56,435 nucleotides of DNA from JAHEIJ01 sp040235565. GTDB lineage: Bacteria > Pseudomonadota > Gammaproteobacteria > UBA6429 > Thiohalophilaceae. The notes under the pieces were generated by a model. That model had not been told where the DNA came from. It saw nothing but the letters and a program-made list of their open reading frames with translations, and searched no databases. The translations under genes were made by a program, and so were the position numbers. The stretch is taken from NCBI GenBank assembly GCA_040235565.1, contig JBECLA010000094.1, positions 1-56,435 of the forward strand. The letters run 5' to 3'. Below, one piece after another: positions 8,293 through 17,078 of the stretch (positions are counted from its first letter, which is position 1; every line of letters begins with the position of its first letter).

Positions 8293-9288
8293 ATGAAAAC
8301 CACGCAACTTCTACAGGGAGAGATACCCCCATCCTGTGCCGGCATGCGCCTGGATCAGGCGTTAGCTCAGGTTTTCAGTGACTATTCCCGCTCGCGTCTG
8401 AGTCAATGGCTGAAAGCCGGTCAGGTGCGGGTTAATGGCGAACAACAGCGCGCCCGTGACAAGGTCCGGGGCGGCGAACAGGTGGAAATCCAGGCGGAAC
8501 TGGAAGCCCGGACCGAGTGGGAAGCAGAGGCCATTCCGCTGGATATTGTCTTTGAAGATACCGAGTTGATCGTGATTAACAAACCCGCCGGGCTGGTGGT
8601 GCATCCGGCTGCCGGTAATCCGGCCGGAACCCTGGTCAACGCGCTGTTGTACCATGATCCGCAATTGAGCGCGGTGCCGCGCGCGGGGATTGTGCATCGT
8701 CTCGACAAGGACACCAGCGGTCTCCTGGTCGTCGCCAGAACCCTGCCGGCCCAGAAATCCCTGGTGGAACAATTGCAGGCACGCCGCTTGCTGCGCGAGT
8801 ACGAGGCCGTGGTGACCGGTGTCATGACGGCCGGCGGGACCGTCGACGCTCCCATTGGCCGCCATCCGGTGCAACGCAAGCGCATGGCCGTGCTCCCGGG
8901 TGGCAAACCGGCCATGACCCATTATCGGGTGGTGGAACGGTTTCGTGCCCATAGCTGGATTCGCTGTCGTCTTGAAACCGGCCGGACGCACCAGATACGG
9001 GTGCATATGGCACATATCCATTATCCGCTTGTCGGGGATCCCGTTTACGGGGGACGGTTGCGATTACCCAAAGGCTGTGGCGAGTCACTGGCCAGCACGT
9101 TACGGCAATTCAAGCGCCAGGCGCTGCACGCCAGACGCCTGGGCTTGATTCATCCAGCAACGGGAAAGACGCTGGAATGGAAAGCGCCATTACCGGCCGA
9201 CATGGAACATTTAATGGCGGCGTTGCGCGCCGATACCGAAGCGACGCATCAGGAAGATAATATGGCGTGGTGGGATCCATTGGAATGA
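8293..9288 (+). CDS. rluD: 23S rRNA pseudouridine synthase RluD
   Basis: RluD converts uridines 1911, 1915 and 1917 of 23S rRNA helix 69 to pseudouridine. An N-terminal S4 RNA-binding domain (about residues 18-80, with RLDQALAQVF and VRVNGE) precedes the synthase domain. That domain carries the catalytic Asp in HRLDKDTSGLL, the KPAGLVVHPAAGN stretch and RTHQIRVHM. The ATG at 8293 gives 331 residues, close to E. coli RluD (326). Upstream in-frame starts at 8149 and 8203 add low-quality sequence. Its TGA overlaps the pgeF ATG (ATGA at 9285), so translation is coupled. The next gene in many relatives is pgeF and then clpB. Confidence 0.92.
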   Translation: MKTTQLLQGEIPPSCAGMRLDQALAQVFSDYSRSRLSQWLKAGQVRVNGEQQRARDKVRGGEQVEIQAELEARTEWEAEAIPLDIVFEDTELIVINKPAGLVVHPAAGNPAGTLVNALLYHDPQLSAVPRAGIVHRLDKDTSGLLVVARTLPAQKSLVEQLQARRLLREYEAVVTGVMTAGGTVDAPIGRHPVQRKRMAVLPGGKPAMTHYRVVERFRAHSWIRCRLETGRTHQIRVHMAHIHYPLVGDPVYGGRLRLPKGCGESLASTLRQFKRQALHARRLGLIHPATGKTLEWKAPLPADMEHLMAALRADTEATHQEDNMAWWDPLE

Positions 9289-10052
9289 GCCAGGGACTGA
9301 ACCGTGATCTGTGGTTACCGGCCGACTGGCCGGCACCGGCAGGGATTTATGCCGGCACCAGCAGACGCTGTGGTGGGGTCAGTACGGGGCCGTATGCGTC
9401 CCTGAACCTCGCCCTGCATGTGGGTGACCGTGCCGATGCCGTGTTGGAAAATCGCTGCCGCCTGGGGCTGCCCGCTGAACCGCTCTGGCTCAACCAGATT
9501 CATGGTGACACGGTGGTGGATGCCGGGCAATTTTCGGCGACGCATAACCGCGCCGGAAAAACCGAGGCCGATGCCGCGTATACCACGCAGGCCGGGGTGA
9601 TTTGTGCCGTCTTGACGGCCGACTGTCTGCCCATCCTGTTCTGCGATCAAGAGGGAACGCGCGTGGCAGCGGCCCACGCTGGCTGGCGCGGCCTGGCCGG
9701 GGGCATTATTGAACGCACCGTCGACGCCCTGAAACTTCCCGGTGAAGAACTGCTGGCCTGGCTGGGCCCGGCCATTGGGCCGAGGGCCTATGAAGTGGGC
9801 CGGGAAGTGCGTGATGCCTTTGTACAACACAATGATGCAGCAGCTGGCGCGTTCACTTCCAGTCGCCCCGGCCACTGGTGGATGGACATGTACCGACTGG
9901 CGCGTCAGCGCCTGCAGCACTGCGGGGTGCGGACCATCAGTGGCGGCGATCACTGTACCTGGCAGGAAGCGGACAACTTTTATTCCTATCGGCGTGATGG
10001 CGTGACGGGTCGCATGGCAAGTGTCATCTGGATTGAAACTAATCAAGTCTGA
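9285..10052 (+). CDS. pgeF: Purine nucleoside phosphorylase / polyphenol oxidase family protein (PgeF, YfiH)
   Basis: The family (YlmD/YfiH, the former DUF152) has been given several roles: purine nucleoside phosphorylase, multicopper-type oxidase, and an editing amidase that keeps L-Ser out of peptidoglycan in E. coli. Metal-site segments are present: NQIHGDTVV, a TADCLPILFCD motif with Cys, AAAHAGWRGL with His, and the C-terminal FYSYRRDG.TGR signature. I chose the ATG at 9285 (255 residues), which overlaps the rluD stop; a GTG at 9267 is also in frame. Position directly after rluD is conserved in gammaproteobacteria. Which activity applies here cannot be told from the sequence. Confidence 0.88.
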   Translation: MSQGLNRDLWLPADWPAPAGIYAGTSRRCGGVSTGPYASLNLALHVGDRADAVLENRCRLGLPAEPLWLNQIHGDTVVDAGQFSATHNRAGKTEADAAYTTQAGVICAVLTADCLPILFCDQEGTRVAAAHAGWRGLAGGIIERTVDALKLPGEELLAWLGPAIGPRAYEVGREVRDAFVQHNDAAAGAFTSSRPGHWWMDMYRLARQRLQHCGVRTISGGDHCTWQEADNFYSYRRDGVTGRMASVIWIETNQV

Positions 10053-10106
10053 GCGCGGATGATGCGGTAACATGCGCCCAGCTTGTTTATTCTGTGGGGA
10101 TAGAGT

Positions 10107-10880
10107 GTGAGTTTGCTTGCCTGGATCATATTGTTCAGTCTGCTGGGAGGGGTGCTCAGTGTCCTGGCCGCGGCAATTTTTTTACTGCTGCCGGATGCCA
10201 CCCGGCATCGCATTTTGCCGCATTTTGTCAGTTTTGCGATCGGCGCCTTGCTTGGCGCGGCTTTTCTCGCGCTGTTACCCCATGCCATGCAGGGCGGACA
10301 GGATTTCCATCTGCTTGGCTTGACAGTCTTGCTGGGCATTCTGGGCTTTTTCCTGCTGGAGAAAATGGTGTTGTGGCGCCATTGTCATGTGGAACATTGT
10401 GAGGCGCATGGTCCCGACGAAGCGGCGCACCGGCATGCCGCCGGCACGCTGGTGTTGATCGGCGATGGCATGCACAACCTGGTTGACGGGGTCTTGATCG
10501 CCGCGGCGTTTCTGACCGATATCCACCTGGGGATTGTCACCAGTCTGGCGGTAGCCGCGCACGAAATTCCGCAGGAAGTCGGTGATTTTGCCGTGCTGTT
10601 ACACAGCGGGTATAGCCGGGGCAAGGCGTTTGTGTTCAATGTCCTGGCGAGTCTGACGACGCTGGTTGGAGCAGTGGTGGCCTACTGGAGCCTGGCTGAG
10701 GTGCAACACGTGCTGCCCTATATCCTGGCCATTGCTGCCTCGAGCTTTATCTATATTGCCGTGGCCGATCTCATCCCCGGTTTGCACAAACGGTTGCACT
10801 TTTCTGCCACGGTCCAGCAGGTGACCCTCATCATCATCGGGGTGCTGGTCATCTACCTGGCCCATTCCACCTTGCACTGA
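10107..10880 (+). CDS. ZIP family divalent metal transporter
   Basis: This is a 257-residue inner-membrane metal importer of the ZIP family (zinc, iron or manganese). The two hallmark transport helices are present: HNLVDG in DGMHNLVDGVLIAAA, and HEIPQE in AAHEIPQEVGDFAV. Between early helices is a cytoplasmic loop rich in His and Cys (about residues 92-112, with HCHVEHCEAHG and HRHAAG), usual in ZIP proteins as a metal-handling loop. About eight membrane segments can be drawn. The start is a GTG at 10107 behind GGGGATAGA. It sits 54 bases after pgeF and 31 before gcvR on the same strand. Substrate metal is not determined. Confidence 0.88.
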   Translation: MSLLAWIILFSLLGGVLSVLAAAIFLLLPDATRHRILPHFVSFAIGALLGAAFLALLPHAMQGGQDFHLLGLTVLLGILGFFLLEKMVLWRHCHVEHCEAHGPDEAAHRHAAGTLVLIGDGMHNLVDGVLIAAAFLTDIHLGIVTSLAVAAHEIPQEVGDFAVLLHSGYSRGKAFVFNVLASLTTLVGAVVAYWSLAEVQHVLPYILAIAASSFIYIAVADLIPGLHKRLHFSATVQQVTLIIIGVLVIYLAHSTLH

Positions 10881-10911
10881 GCGCAGTGCGACTCGTTGGA
10901 GGAAGACTGGC

Positions 10912-11442
10912 ATGACGACCACACAAAAATGGTACATGTTGACGCTGGTAGGCAAGGATCGGCCGGGCATTGTTGCCCATATCACCGCGGCCCTGTATGA
11001 GGGCGGCGCCAACCTCGGCGAAACCTCCATGCTGCGTCTGGGCGGGAATTTCACCATCATGATGATGGTGCAGTTCAAGGGAAACACCCATGCGCTGCGT
11101 GAGCTGGTGGGCGGAGTTGCCGAGTCGCTGGGATTGCAGCTGCATATCGATCAGATTGAAGCCCATTTGCATGATCATCGTATTCCCGATGTGCGCATCA
11201 CGGTGTACGGGGCGGATCGGGCGGGTATCGTGGCCAAGGTCACCGGGGTATTGGCCGAGGCCGGAATGAATATCCTGGAGCTGGAATCGGATGTCGGGGG
11301 GACGGAAGCCGATCCGATTTACATCATGAGTATCGAGGGGCATGCGGCGGAAGGCATCGCCGCCCTGGAATCCGCGCTGGAGATCGTCAGGGCCGAGGGG
11401 ATCGATGCCAGCTTGCAGGCCGTTGATACCCTGCTAGGGTGA
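10912..11442 (+). CDS. gcvR: Glycine cleavage system regulatory protein, two ACT domains (GcvR-like)
   Basis: The protein has 176 residues and consists of two ACT domains (about 8-80 and 95-170), each opening with the turn typical of these ligand domains: VGKDRPGIVAHIT and YGADRAGIVAKVT. This is the layout of GcvR, which holds GcvA in its repressing form when glycine is low. It has no DNA-binding domain. GGAGGA lies 8 bases before the ATG. In E. coli gcvR sits next to bcp and close to dapA; here those two genes are 24 kb away. A broader ACT-domain regulator is the alternative, as no gcv genes are in view. Confidence 0.78.
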   Translation: MTTTQKWYMLTLVGKDRPGIVAHITAALYEGGANLGETSMLRLGGNFTIMMMVQFKGNTHALRELVGGVAESLGLQLHIDQIEAHLHDHRIPDVRITVYGADRAGIVAKVTGVLAEAGMNILELESDVGGTEADPIYIMSIEGHAAEGIAALESALEIVRAEGIDASLQAVDTLLG

Positions 11443-11469
11443 TCGCAAACCGCTCCGCTGATTGTTGCC

Positions 11470-11964
11470 ATGCCTGTGCTTGAACTGCTGCAGTATCCGG
11501 ATCCGCGTTTGAAACAGGTTTCCACCCCGGTGCAGGACTTTACCTTGGAGTTGAGCAGCTTTATCCAGGATCTGGAAGCCACCATGCGCAACGGTCCCGG
11601 CGGGGTGGGCATCGCCGCCCCGCAGGTGGGTCGCTTTGAGCGCATCGTGCTGGTGGATGTGTCGGGCAAACCCAGGGTCTCCCATCATGGCCGCCTGGTG
11701 CTCATCAATCCTGAAATCCTGGCCCGGGAAGGAAGGGTCAAAGGCCGGGAAGGGTGTATGTCGGTGCCCGACTATACCGGCAATGTGGTTCGGGCCGAGC
11801 AGATTCAACTCAGGGCCTGTGACGAGCAGGGGCAGGTGCACGAGTATGCCATGCAAGGCTATGAAGCCCGTGCTGTACAGCATGAGATCGATCATCTCGA
11901 TGGCTTGTTGTTTCTTGACCGGCTCGTGAGTCGACGGCACGATCTGTTTCAACGCAAGCACTAG
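11470..11964 (+). CDS. def: Peptide deformylase
   Basis: This metallohydrolase removes the formyl group from the N-terminal methionine of new proteins. All three family motifs are present in 164 residues: motif I as GVGIAAPQVG (usual GxGLAAPQ, with Ile for Leu), motif II EGCMS with the metal-binding Cys, and motif III QHEIDHL with two metal-binding His and the catalytic Glu. It lies 27 bases after gcvR and 27 before plsC on the same strand. It is not next to fmt, the usual partner, so it may be a second deformylase; the rest of the genome would be needed to tell. Ribosome site before the ATG is weak. Confidence 0.93.
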   Translation: MPVLELLQYPDPRLKQVSTPVQDFTLELSSFIQDLEATMRNGPGGVGIAAPQVGRFERIVLVDVSGKPRVSHHGRLVLINPEILAREGRVKGREGCMSVPDYTGNVVRAEQIQLRACDEQGQVHEYAMQGYEARAVQHEIDHLDGLLFLDRLVSRRHDLFQRKH

Positions 11965-11991
11965 CAAACAAAATAATAAAGGGATGAACTG

Positions 11992-12678
11992 ATGGCTTGG
12001 TCGATAGCCTTGGTCTTACTGGTGATCATTGCGACCCTGTTTCACTGGCTGTTTCGAAAAGCCGATGCGGCCAATGCGGCTGACTGGGGAAGCATGTGGA
12101 AGAACCGTCTGGATGGACTGAATCGGTTGTTCCTGCGAAGCTATCACAAGTGCCACATCGAGACGGTGCCCCTGCCGGAGGAAGGACCGGCCCTGGTGGT
12201 GGCAAATCATGTCTCGGGGCTGGATCCCATGATGATACTTGCGGCCTGTCAACGTCCGGTGCATTTCATCATCGCCGCTGAACAATATCATCGTTTTGGA
12301 TTGAACTGGTTGTTCCGCCTGGGTGGTTGCATCCCGGTGGATCGATCCAGTCGCAGCGACAGTGCCTTCCGGGTTGCCCTGCAGGCTTTGCGGGAAGGAA
12401 AAGTGGTCGGTTTATTCCCCGAGGGTGGCATTCATCTCCCCGGCAAAGGTCCCAAACGGCTCAAGCGCGGCGTCGCGCGCTTGGCCCAATTGAGCGGCGC
12501 CCCGGTCTTCCCGATGCAGGTCTCCGGGATGCGATTCCCCGGCCATGTCTTGCCGGCGGTGCTGTGGCCAAATGAGGCCCGGCTTAGAAGCTTCCCTGCC
12601 GTGGCCTGCGCCAGGCTGGAAGAGCAGGAGTGTCTGACACAACTCGGGCGGCGCATCCTGAACCACACGGTCGGCTAG
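11992..12678 (+). CDS. 1-acyl-sn-glycerol-3-phosphate acyltransferase (PlsC family)
   Basis: This is a membrane-bound acyltransferase of 228 residues, most likely adding the second acyl chain in phospholipid synthesis. One N-terminal membrane segment (residues 3-21) precedes the PlsC domain. The catalytic HX4D motif is His73-Asp78 in NHVSGLDPM, and the glycerophosphate-binding motif is FPEGG (about residue 144). AAGGGATG lies just before the ATG. It is the last gene before clpB and probably ends the transcript from the rluD side. Family members also act on lyso-ornithine or lysophosphatidylglycerol, so the exact acceptor is inferred. Confidence 0.86.
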   Translation: MAWSIALVLLVIIATLFHWLFRKADAANAADWGSMWKNRLDGLNRLFLRSYHKCHIETVPLPEEGPALVVANHVSGLDPMMILAACQRPVHFIIAAEQYHRFGLNWLFRLGGCIPVDRSSRSDSAFRVALQALREGKVVGLFPEGGIHLPGKGPKRLKRGVARLAQLSGAPVFPMQVSGMRFPGHVLPAVLWPNEARLRSFPAVACARLEEQECLTQLGRRILNHTVG

Positions 12679-12734
12679 CTCGCATTCACGGCGTCAATGC
12701 CGGCGCATTTCATCCTTCTGATTTATCCTTACAA

Positions 12735-12762
12735 CTTGAAAGCCTACAGAATAGCCCTATCT
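12735..12762 (+). promoter_or_regulatory. Heat-shock (sigma-32) promoter of clpB
   Basis: CTTGAAA (12735-12741) matches the -35 element of RpoH promoters exactly. After 13 bases comes CCCTATCT (12755-12762), which fits the -10 consensus CCCCATnT at all but one fixed position. It lies 42 bases upstream of the clpB ATG, in the only sizable gap of this gene run. Heat-shock control of clpB by RpoH is established in E. coli. Confidence 0.78.
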
Positions 12763-12803
12763 AGTTAGCAGTTAGCGATTGAATTCCGAGGGGAACAGCG
12801 CTT

Positions 12804-15401
12804 ATGCGTATGGATAAACTTACCAGTAAGTTTCAGATGGCACTGGCTGATGCCCAGAGTCTGGCAGTGGGGCGAGACAACCAGTTCATTGAACCGGTCC
12901 ACCTGATGAGCGCTCTGCTGGATCAGGATGGAAGCACGGTGACCCATCTGTTGACTCAATCAGATGTCAACGTGAATCAGTTGCGTTCCGATCTATATGA
13001 GGCAATGGATAAACTGCCAACGATTGGTGAAGCGACCGGTGAGGTACATATTTCCAATGATCTGTCCCGTTTGCTGAATCTGACCGACAAACTGGCGCAA
13101 AAACGCAACGATCAGTTTATTTCCAGCGAACTGTTTGTGCTGGCGGCGATCGAGGATAAAGGCACGCTGGGTGATCTGTTGCGCAAGGCCGGGGCTTCCA
13201 AAGGCGCCCTGGAAAAGGCGATTGACAACGTCCGCGGCGGACAGGCGGTGAACGACCCCAATGCCGAAGAACAGCGCCAGGCATTGGAAAAATACACAAT
13301 TGATCTGACCGAACGCGCCGAACAGGGCAAACTCGATCCAGTGATTGGCCGGGATGATGAGATTCGTCGCGCGATTCAGGTATTACAGCGTCGGACCAAA
13401 AACAATCCAGTACTGATTGGTGAGCCAGGTGTGGGCAAGACCGCCATTGTCGAAGGCCTGGCGCAACGGATTATCAACGCAGAAGTACCGGAAGGTCTCA
13501 AACACAAACGGGTATTGTCACTCGACATGGGCGCGCTGTTGGCCGGGGCCAAGTTTCGCGGGGAATTTGAAGAGCGCCTCAAGGCCGTCTTAAATGACTT
13601 GGCCAAGCAGGAAGGCCAGATCATCCTGTTTATTGATGAAATCCATACCATGGTGGGCGCCGGCAAGGCGGAAGGCGCCATGGATGCTGGCAATATGCTG
13701 AAACCGGCGCTGGCGCGGGGCGAACTGCACTGTGTGGGTGCCACGACCCTGGACGAATATCGCAAATACATTGAAAAGGATGCGGCGCTGGAACGTCGTT
13801 TCCAGAAGGTACTGGTGGATGAACCGACGGTGGAGGATACCATTGCGATTCTGCGCGGCCTGAAAGAGAAATATGAAGTGCACCACGGTGTCGATATCAC
13901 CGACCCGGCCATCGTCAGCGCCGCCACCCTGTCACACCGCTATATCACTGATCGCCAGTTGCCGGACAAGGCGATCGATCTGGTGGACGAGGCCGCCAGC
14001 CGGATCCGGATGGAGATTGATTCCAAACCGGAAGTTATGGACAAACTTGAACGTAAGTTGATCCAGATGAAGATTGAACGTGAAGCGCTGGCCAAGGAAA
14101 GCGATCAGGCTTCACGCGAACGATTGCAAAAGCTGGAAGATGATATCGATTCACTGGAACGCGAGTACAGTGAACTGGAAGAAATCTGGAAGGCGGAAAA
14201 AGCGGCGGTGCAGGGGACGACCCATATCAAGGAGGAACTGGAACGCGCCCGTCTGGAACTGGAAACGGCGCGTCGTGCCGGGGATCTGGCGCGGATGTCG
14301 GAACTGCAATACGGCCGCATTCCCGATCTGGAAAAACAACTCGAGATGGCATCCCAGCTGGAGCAACAGGAAACCCGGTTACTGCGCAACAACGTGACCG
14401 AGGAAGAAATCGCTGAAGTCGTCTCCAAATGGACCGGCATTCCCGTGTCAAAAATGCTGGAAGGCGAACGGGAAAAATTACTCCGCATGGAAGATGCCTT
14501 GCACAAACGGGTGGTGGGACAGGACGAGGCGGTCAAGGCCGTGTCCGATGCCATTCGCCGCTCACGGGCGGGCTTGTCGGATCCGAATCGCCCGAACGGC
14601 TCGTTCCTGTTCCTGGGGCCCACCGGGGTGGGCAAGACCGAACTGACCAAGGCGCTGGCCGAGTTTTTATTCGATACCCAGGATGCCATGGTGCGGATCG
14701 ACATGTCCGAGTTCATGGAAAAGCATTCAGTGGCGAGGCTGGTCGGGGCGCCGCCCGGCTATGTCGGTTATGAGGAAGGGGGTTATTTGACCGAAGCCGT
14801 GCGACGCAAGCCCTATTCGGTGATTTTGCTGGACGAGGTGGAGAAAGCCCACCCGGATGTCTTCAACATTCTATTGCAGGTGTTGGATGATGGACGCTTG
14901 ACCGATGGCCAGGGCCGCACTGTCGATTTTCGCAACACGGTGGTGGTCATGACCTCCAATCTGGGTTCGCAGCAAATCCAGGAAATGGCCGGTGAGGAAA
15001 ATTATGATGCCATGAAACAGGCGGTGATGCAGATTGTGGGCAGTCATTTTCGGCCAGAATTTATCAACCGGGTGGATGAAGTGGTGGTGTTTCATCCTCT
15101 GGGCAAGGCACAGATTCGCGCCATTGCCAGTATTCAATTCGATTACCTGCGCAAGCGGTTGCTGGATAGAAATATTGATATCGAATTATCAGAGGCGGCC
15201 CTGGACAAGATCGGCGAAGCCGGCTTCGATCCCGTGTATGGTGCCCGACCACTGAAGCGGGCCATACAGCAGGAAGTCGAGAACAGTCTGGCACAGGAGA
15301 TCCTGGCAGGTAAATTTATGCCGGGGGATGTCATCCAGGTTGATGTGACGGCGGAAGGTTTTAGCTTCAACAAGACCGGTCACAAGGTCAGCGCCGCCTG
15401 A
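12804..15401 (+). CDS. clpB: ATP-dependent disaggregase ClpB
   Basis: ClpB is a hexameric AAA+ chaperone that pulls proteins out of aggregates together with DnaK. The 865-residue protein has the Clp N-domain (about 5-145, with NQFIEPVHLMSALL), a first AAA+ module with Walker A GEPGVGKT (about 206), the long coiled-coil middle domain (about 405-525, Glu/Lys/Leu rich), and a second AAA+ module with GPTGVGKTELT (about 607). Length agrees with E. coli ClpB (857). An in-frame internal ATG could give the short form known from other species, but I cannot confirm one. The gene has its own heat-shock promoter and ends at a strong hairpin. Confidence 0.97.
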   Translation: MRMDKLTSKFQMALADAQSLAVGRDNQFIEPVHLMSALLDQDGSTVTHLLTQSDVNVNQLRSDLYEAMDKLPTIGEATGEVHISNDLSRLLNLTDKLAQKRNDQFISSELFVLAAIEDKGTLGDLLRKAGASKGALEKAIDNVRGGQAVNDPNAEEQRQALEKYTIDLTERAEQGKLDPVIGRDDEIRRAIQVLQRRTKNNPVLIGEPGVGKTAIVEGLAQRIINAEVPEGLKHKRVLSLDMGALLAGAKFRGEFEERLKAVLNDLAKQEGQIILFIDEIHTMVGAGKAEGAMDAGNMLKPALARGELHCVGATTLDEYRKYIEKDAALERRFQKVLVDEPTVEDTIAILRGLKEKYEVHHGVDITDPAIVSAATLSHRYITDRQLPDKAIDLVDEAASRIRMEIDSKPEVMDKLERKLIQMKIEREALAKESDQASRERLQKLEDDIDSLEREYSELEEIWKAEKAAVQGTTHIKEELERARLELETARRAGDLARMSELQYGRIPDLEKQLEMASQLEQQETRLLRNNVTEEEIAEVVSKWTGIPVSKMLEGEREKLLRMEDALHKRVVGQDEAVKAVSDAIRRSRAGLSDPNRPNGSFLFLGPTGVGKTELTKALAEFLFDTQDAMVRIDMSEFMEKHSVARLVGAPPGYVGYEEGGYLTEAVRRKPYSVILLDEVEKAHPDVFNILLQVLDDGRLTDGQGRTVDFRNTVVVMTSNLGSQQIQEMAGEENYDAMKQAVMQIVGSHFRPEFINRVDEVVVFHPLGKAQIRAIASIQFDYLRKRLLDRNIDIELSEAALDKIGEAGFDPVYGARPLKRAIQQEVENSLAQEILAGKFMPGDVIQVDVTAEGFSFNKTGHKVSAA

Positions 15402-15423
15402 ACATTTCCTGATGGTTTAGATG

Positions 15424-15449
15424 ACAACCCCGCCTTCTGGCGGGGTTGT
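15424..15449. terminator. Strong hairpin between convergent clpB and the sensor kinase gene
   Basis: ACAACCCCGCC (15424-15434) and GGCGGGGTTGT (15439-15449) form a perfect 11-bp stem with the loop TTCT. The run of T after it is short (TGTATAT), so termination strength on plus is inferred mainly from the stem. It starts 22 bases after the clpB stop and lies between two convergent genes, so it may serve both strands. Confidence 0.8.
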
Positions 15450-15480
15450 TGTATATAACTTGGTTCCAGGTAACCGGGGC

Positions 15481-17031
15481 CTAGGCGGGCTGCTGACGGG
15501 GCAAATCAAAGTAAAATCTGGTGCCCAGGTTTCTGTAAGAATCAAAACCGACATAGCCACCGTGAGCCTCAATGATGGCTTTGACAATACTCAGGCCCAG
15601 ACCATAGCCACTTGCCGAGCGGCTGTCGGAACTGTCAGATTGACTGAATTTTTCAAATACCCGGTCCTTGAACTCCGCAGGAATGCCCGGGCCTTTATCT
15701 TCAATACTCACCCGAATGTTGTTTTCCGAAGGGGTAACGCTGATCTGAACCGTGTCATTGCGGTTGCCATATTTGGCTGCATTAGTTAGCAGGTTGGTCA
15801 TTACCTGAACCAGACGATTCTGGTCTGCATGTAAAATGACTTCACGTTGCTCGGGATTAAAAGCATAGACCACATTGAATTGTCTCGCATATGCCCGATT
15901 TTCTTCGATTGCATGCTGGATAATTTCAATCAAATTGACTGACTGCATATCAAAATTCATTTTGCCGCTTTCGAGTTTGCGCATATCCAGCAGATCATTC
16001 ACCAGCAGGATCAGTCGGTGGCTGTTTTTTCGTGCGATATCGATGAGTTCCTTTGCCTTGTTTGACAGGTCTCCACTGATACCACCCGCAACCAGCCCCA
16101 GTGAACCGTGAATCGCGGTTAAGGGAGTCCGTAATTCATGACTGACTGTTGCCAGAAATTCATCGCGCGCCACTTCTGCCTGGTGGCGCAGGCGCTCGGT
16201 GCGTCTGAAAAGGTAGAATATGGCAGTGGCAAACAGCATAAATGGTACAAACATCAGCAACGATTGCAGGATTAACTGGCGTTGGAAAGTCTTGAACAAA
16301 TTCGCGCGATAAAGTGCAGCGATCTCCCACTGGGTGCCTGGTACTTGTTCCAGCCTGACAAGGCGCCTGGTTTCCCCGGGTGTTAAATGGAAATGATCAC
16401 GTTGCAGGTTATTGCGCGCCCCGGTAGCAGTAACTTCGATTAATGGTGATGCACCCGGTAACAACAACATTAATTCGTGATTGGCGGGTTGGATGTTATG
16501 GATAAGATCGCCGAGCATATCCGCACTGAAACTGACAAATAAAATGTGCGATGTCTTCTCGTCCGTCATTTTTGCCATGATATCGAAATGATACATGAGC
16601 GGATGAGGATGCACGCGAGGTGACTGAATACCGTTCAAGGCAAAGTCTACGATGTCCATCTGGCATAGTGTGCTCACCTGCCCGTCGAAATCGTCGATGT
16701 AGGGACGTCCCTCCTGATCAGCAATGGTGTAACTGAAATAACCCGGGAAGTATTGGCGCAATTTGTCACCGACCCGTTGTTGTTGCGTGTAGTCATCGGG
16801 CTGCTGAATCAATTGTACCAGCAACGGCCGCTGTTCCTGGCTGAACAATTTTACCAGTCGTTGTTTGTTGACAATAAAGCGGGCAATTTCATCGACGACG
16901 CCCCTGGTAGCCTGGCGGGCGACAATTTCATTATGACGGATGAATTCATCATGACGCGTCATGGCGATCCATAACAAGACCAAACCGAAGAAAGCAACCG
17001 TGATCAAGATAAAAACGGGATAGGTTTTCAT
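15481..17031 (-). CDS. Orphan membrane sensor histidine kinase
   Basis: The 516-residue histidine kinase has a first membrane segment (about 5-24), a periplasmic sensor region of about 225 residues with no family I recognise, a second membrane segment (253-275), a HisKA domain with His298 in TVSHELRTPL, and an HATPase with N (LTNAAKYGN), G1 (DKGPGIP) and G2 (GYGLGLSIVK) boxes. It has no receiver domain and no adjacent response regulator, so its partner must be elsewhere. The gene upstream on the same strand (17079-17693) is 47 bases away and likely cotranscribed. Codon usage and base composition look more AT-rich than the flanking clpB; the signal is unknown. Confidence 0.88.
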   Translation of the reverse strand: MKTYPVFILITVAFFGLVLLWIAMTRHDEFIRHNEIVARQATRGVVDEIARFIVNKQRLVKLFSQEQRPLLVQLIQQPDDYTQQQRVGDKLRQYFPGYFSYTIADQEGRPYIDDFDGQVSTLCQMDIVDFALNGIQSPRVHPHPLMYHFDIMAKMTDEKTSHILFVSFSADMLGDLIHNIQPANHELMLLLPGASPLIEVTATGARNNLQRDHFHLTPGETRRLVRLEQVPGTQWEIAALYRANLFKTFQRQLILQSLLMFVPFMLFATAIFYLFRRTERLRHQAEVARDEFLATVSHELRTPLTAIHGSLGLVAGGISGDLSNKAKELIDIARKNSHRLILLVNDLLDMRKLESGKMNFDMQSVNLIEIIQHAIEENRAYARQFNVVYAFNPEQREVILHADQNRLVQVMTNLLTNAAKYGNRNDTVQISVTPSENNIRVSIEDKGPGIPAEFKDRVFEKFSQSDSSDSRSASGYGLGLSIVKAIIEAHGGYVGFDSYRNLGTRFYFDLPRQQPA

Positions 17032-17078
17032 TTGGTGTTTGTTTTGACGGGGAAGAACAAGACCTGAAAACTTGCCAG

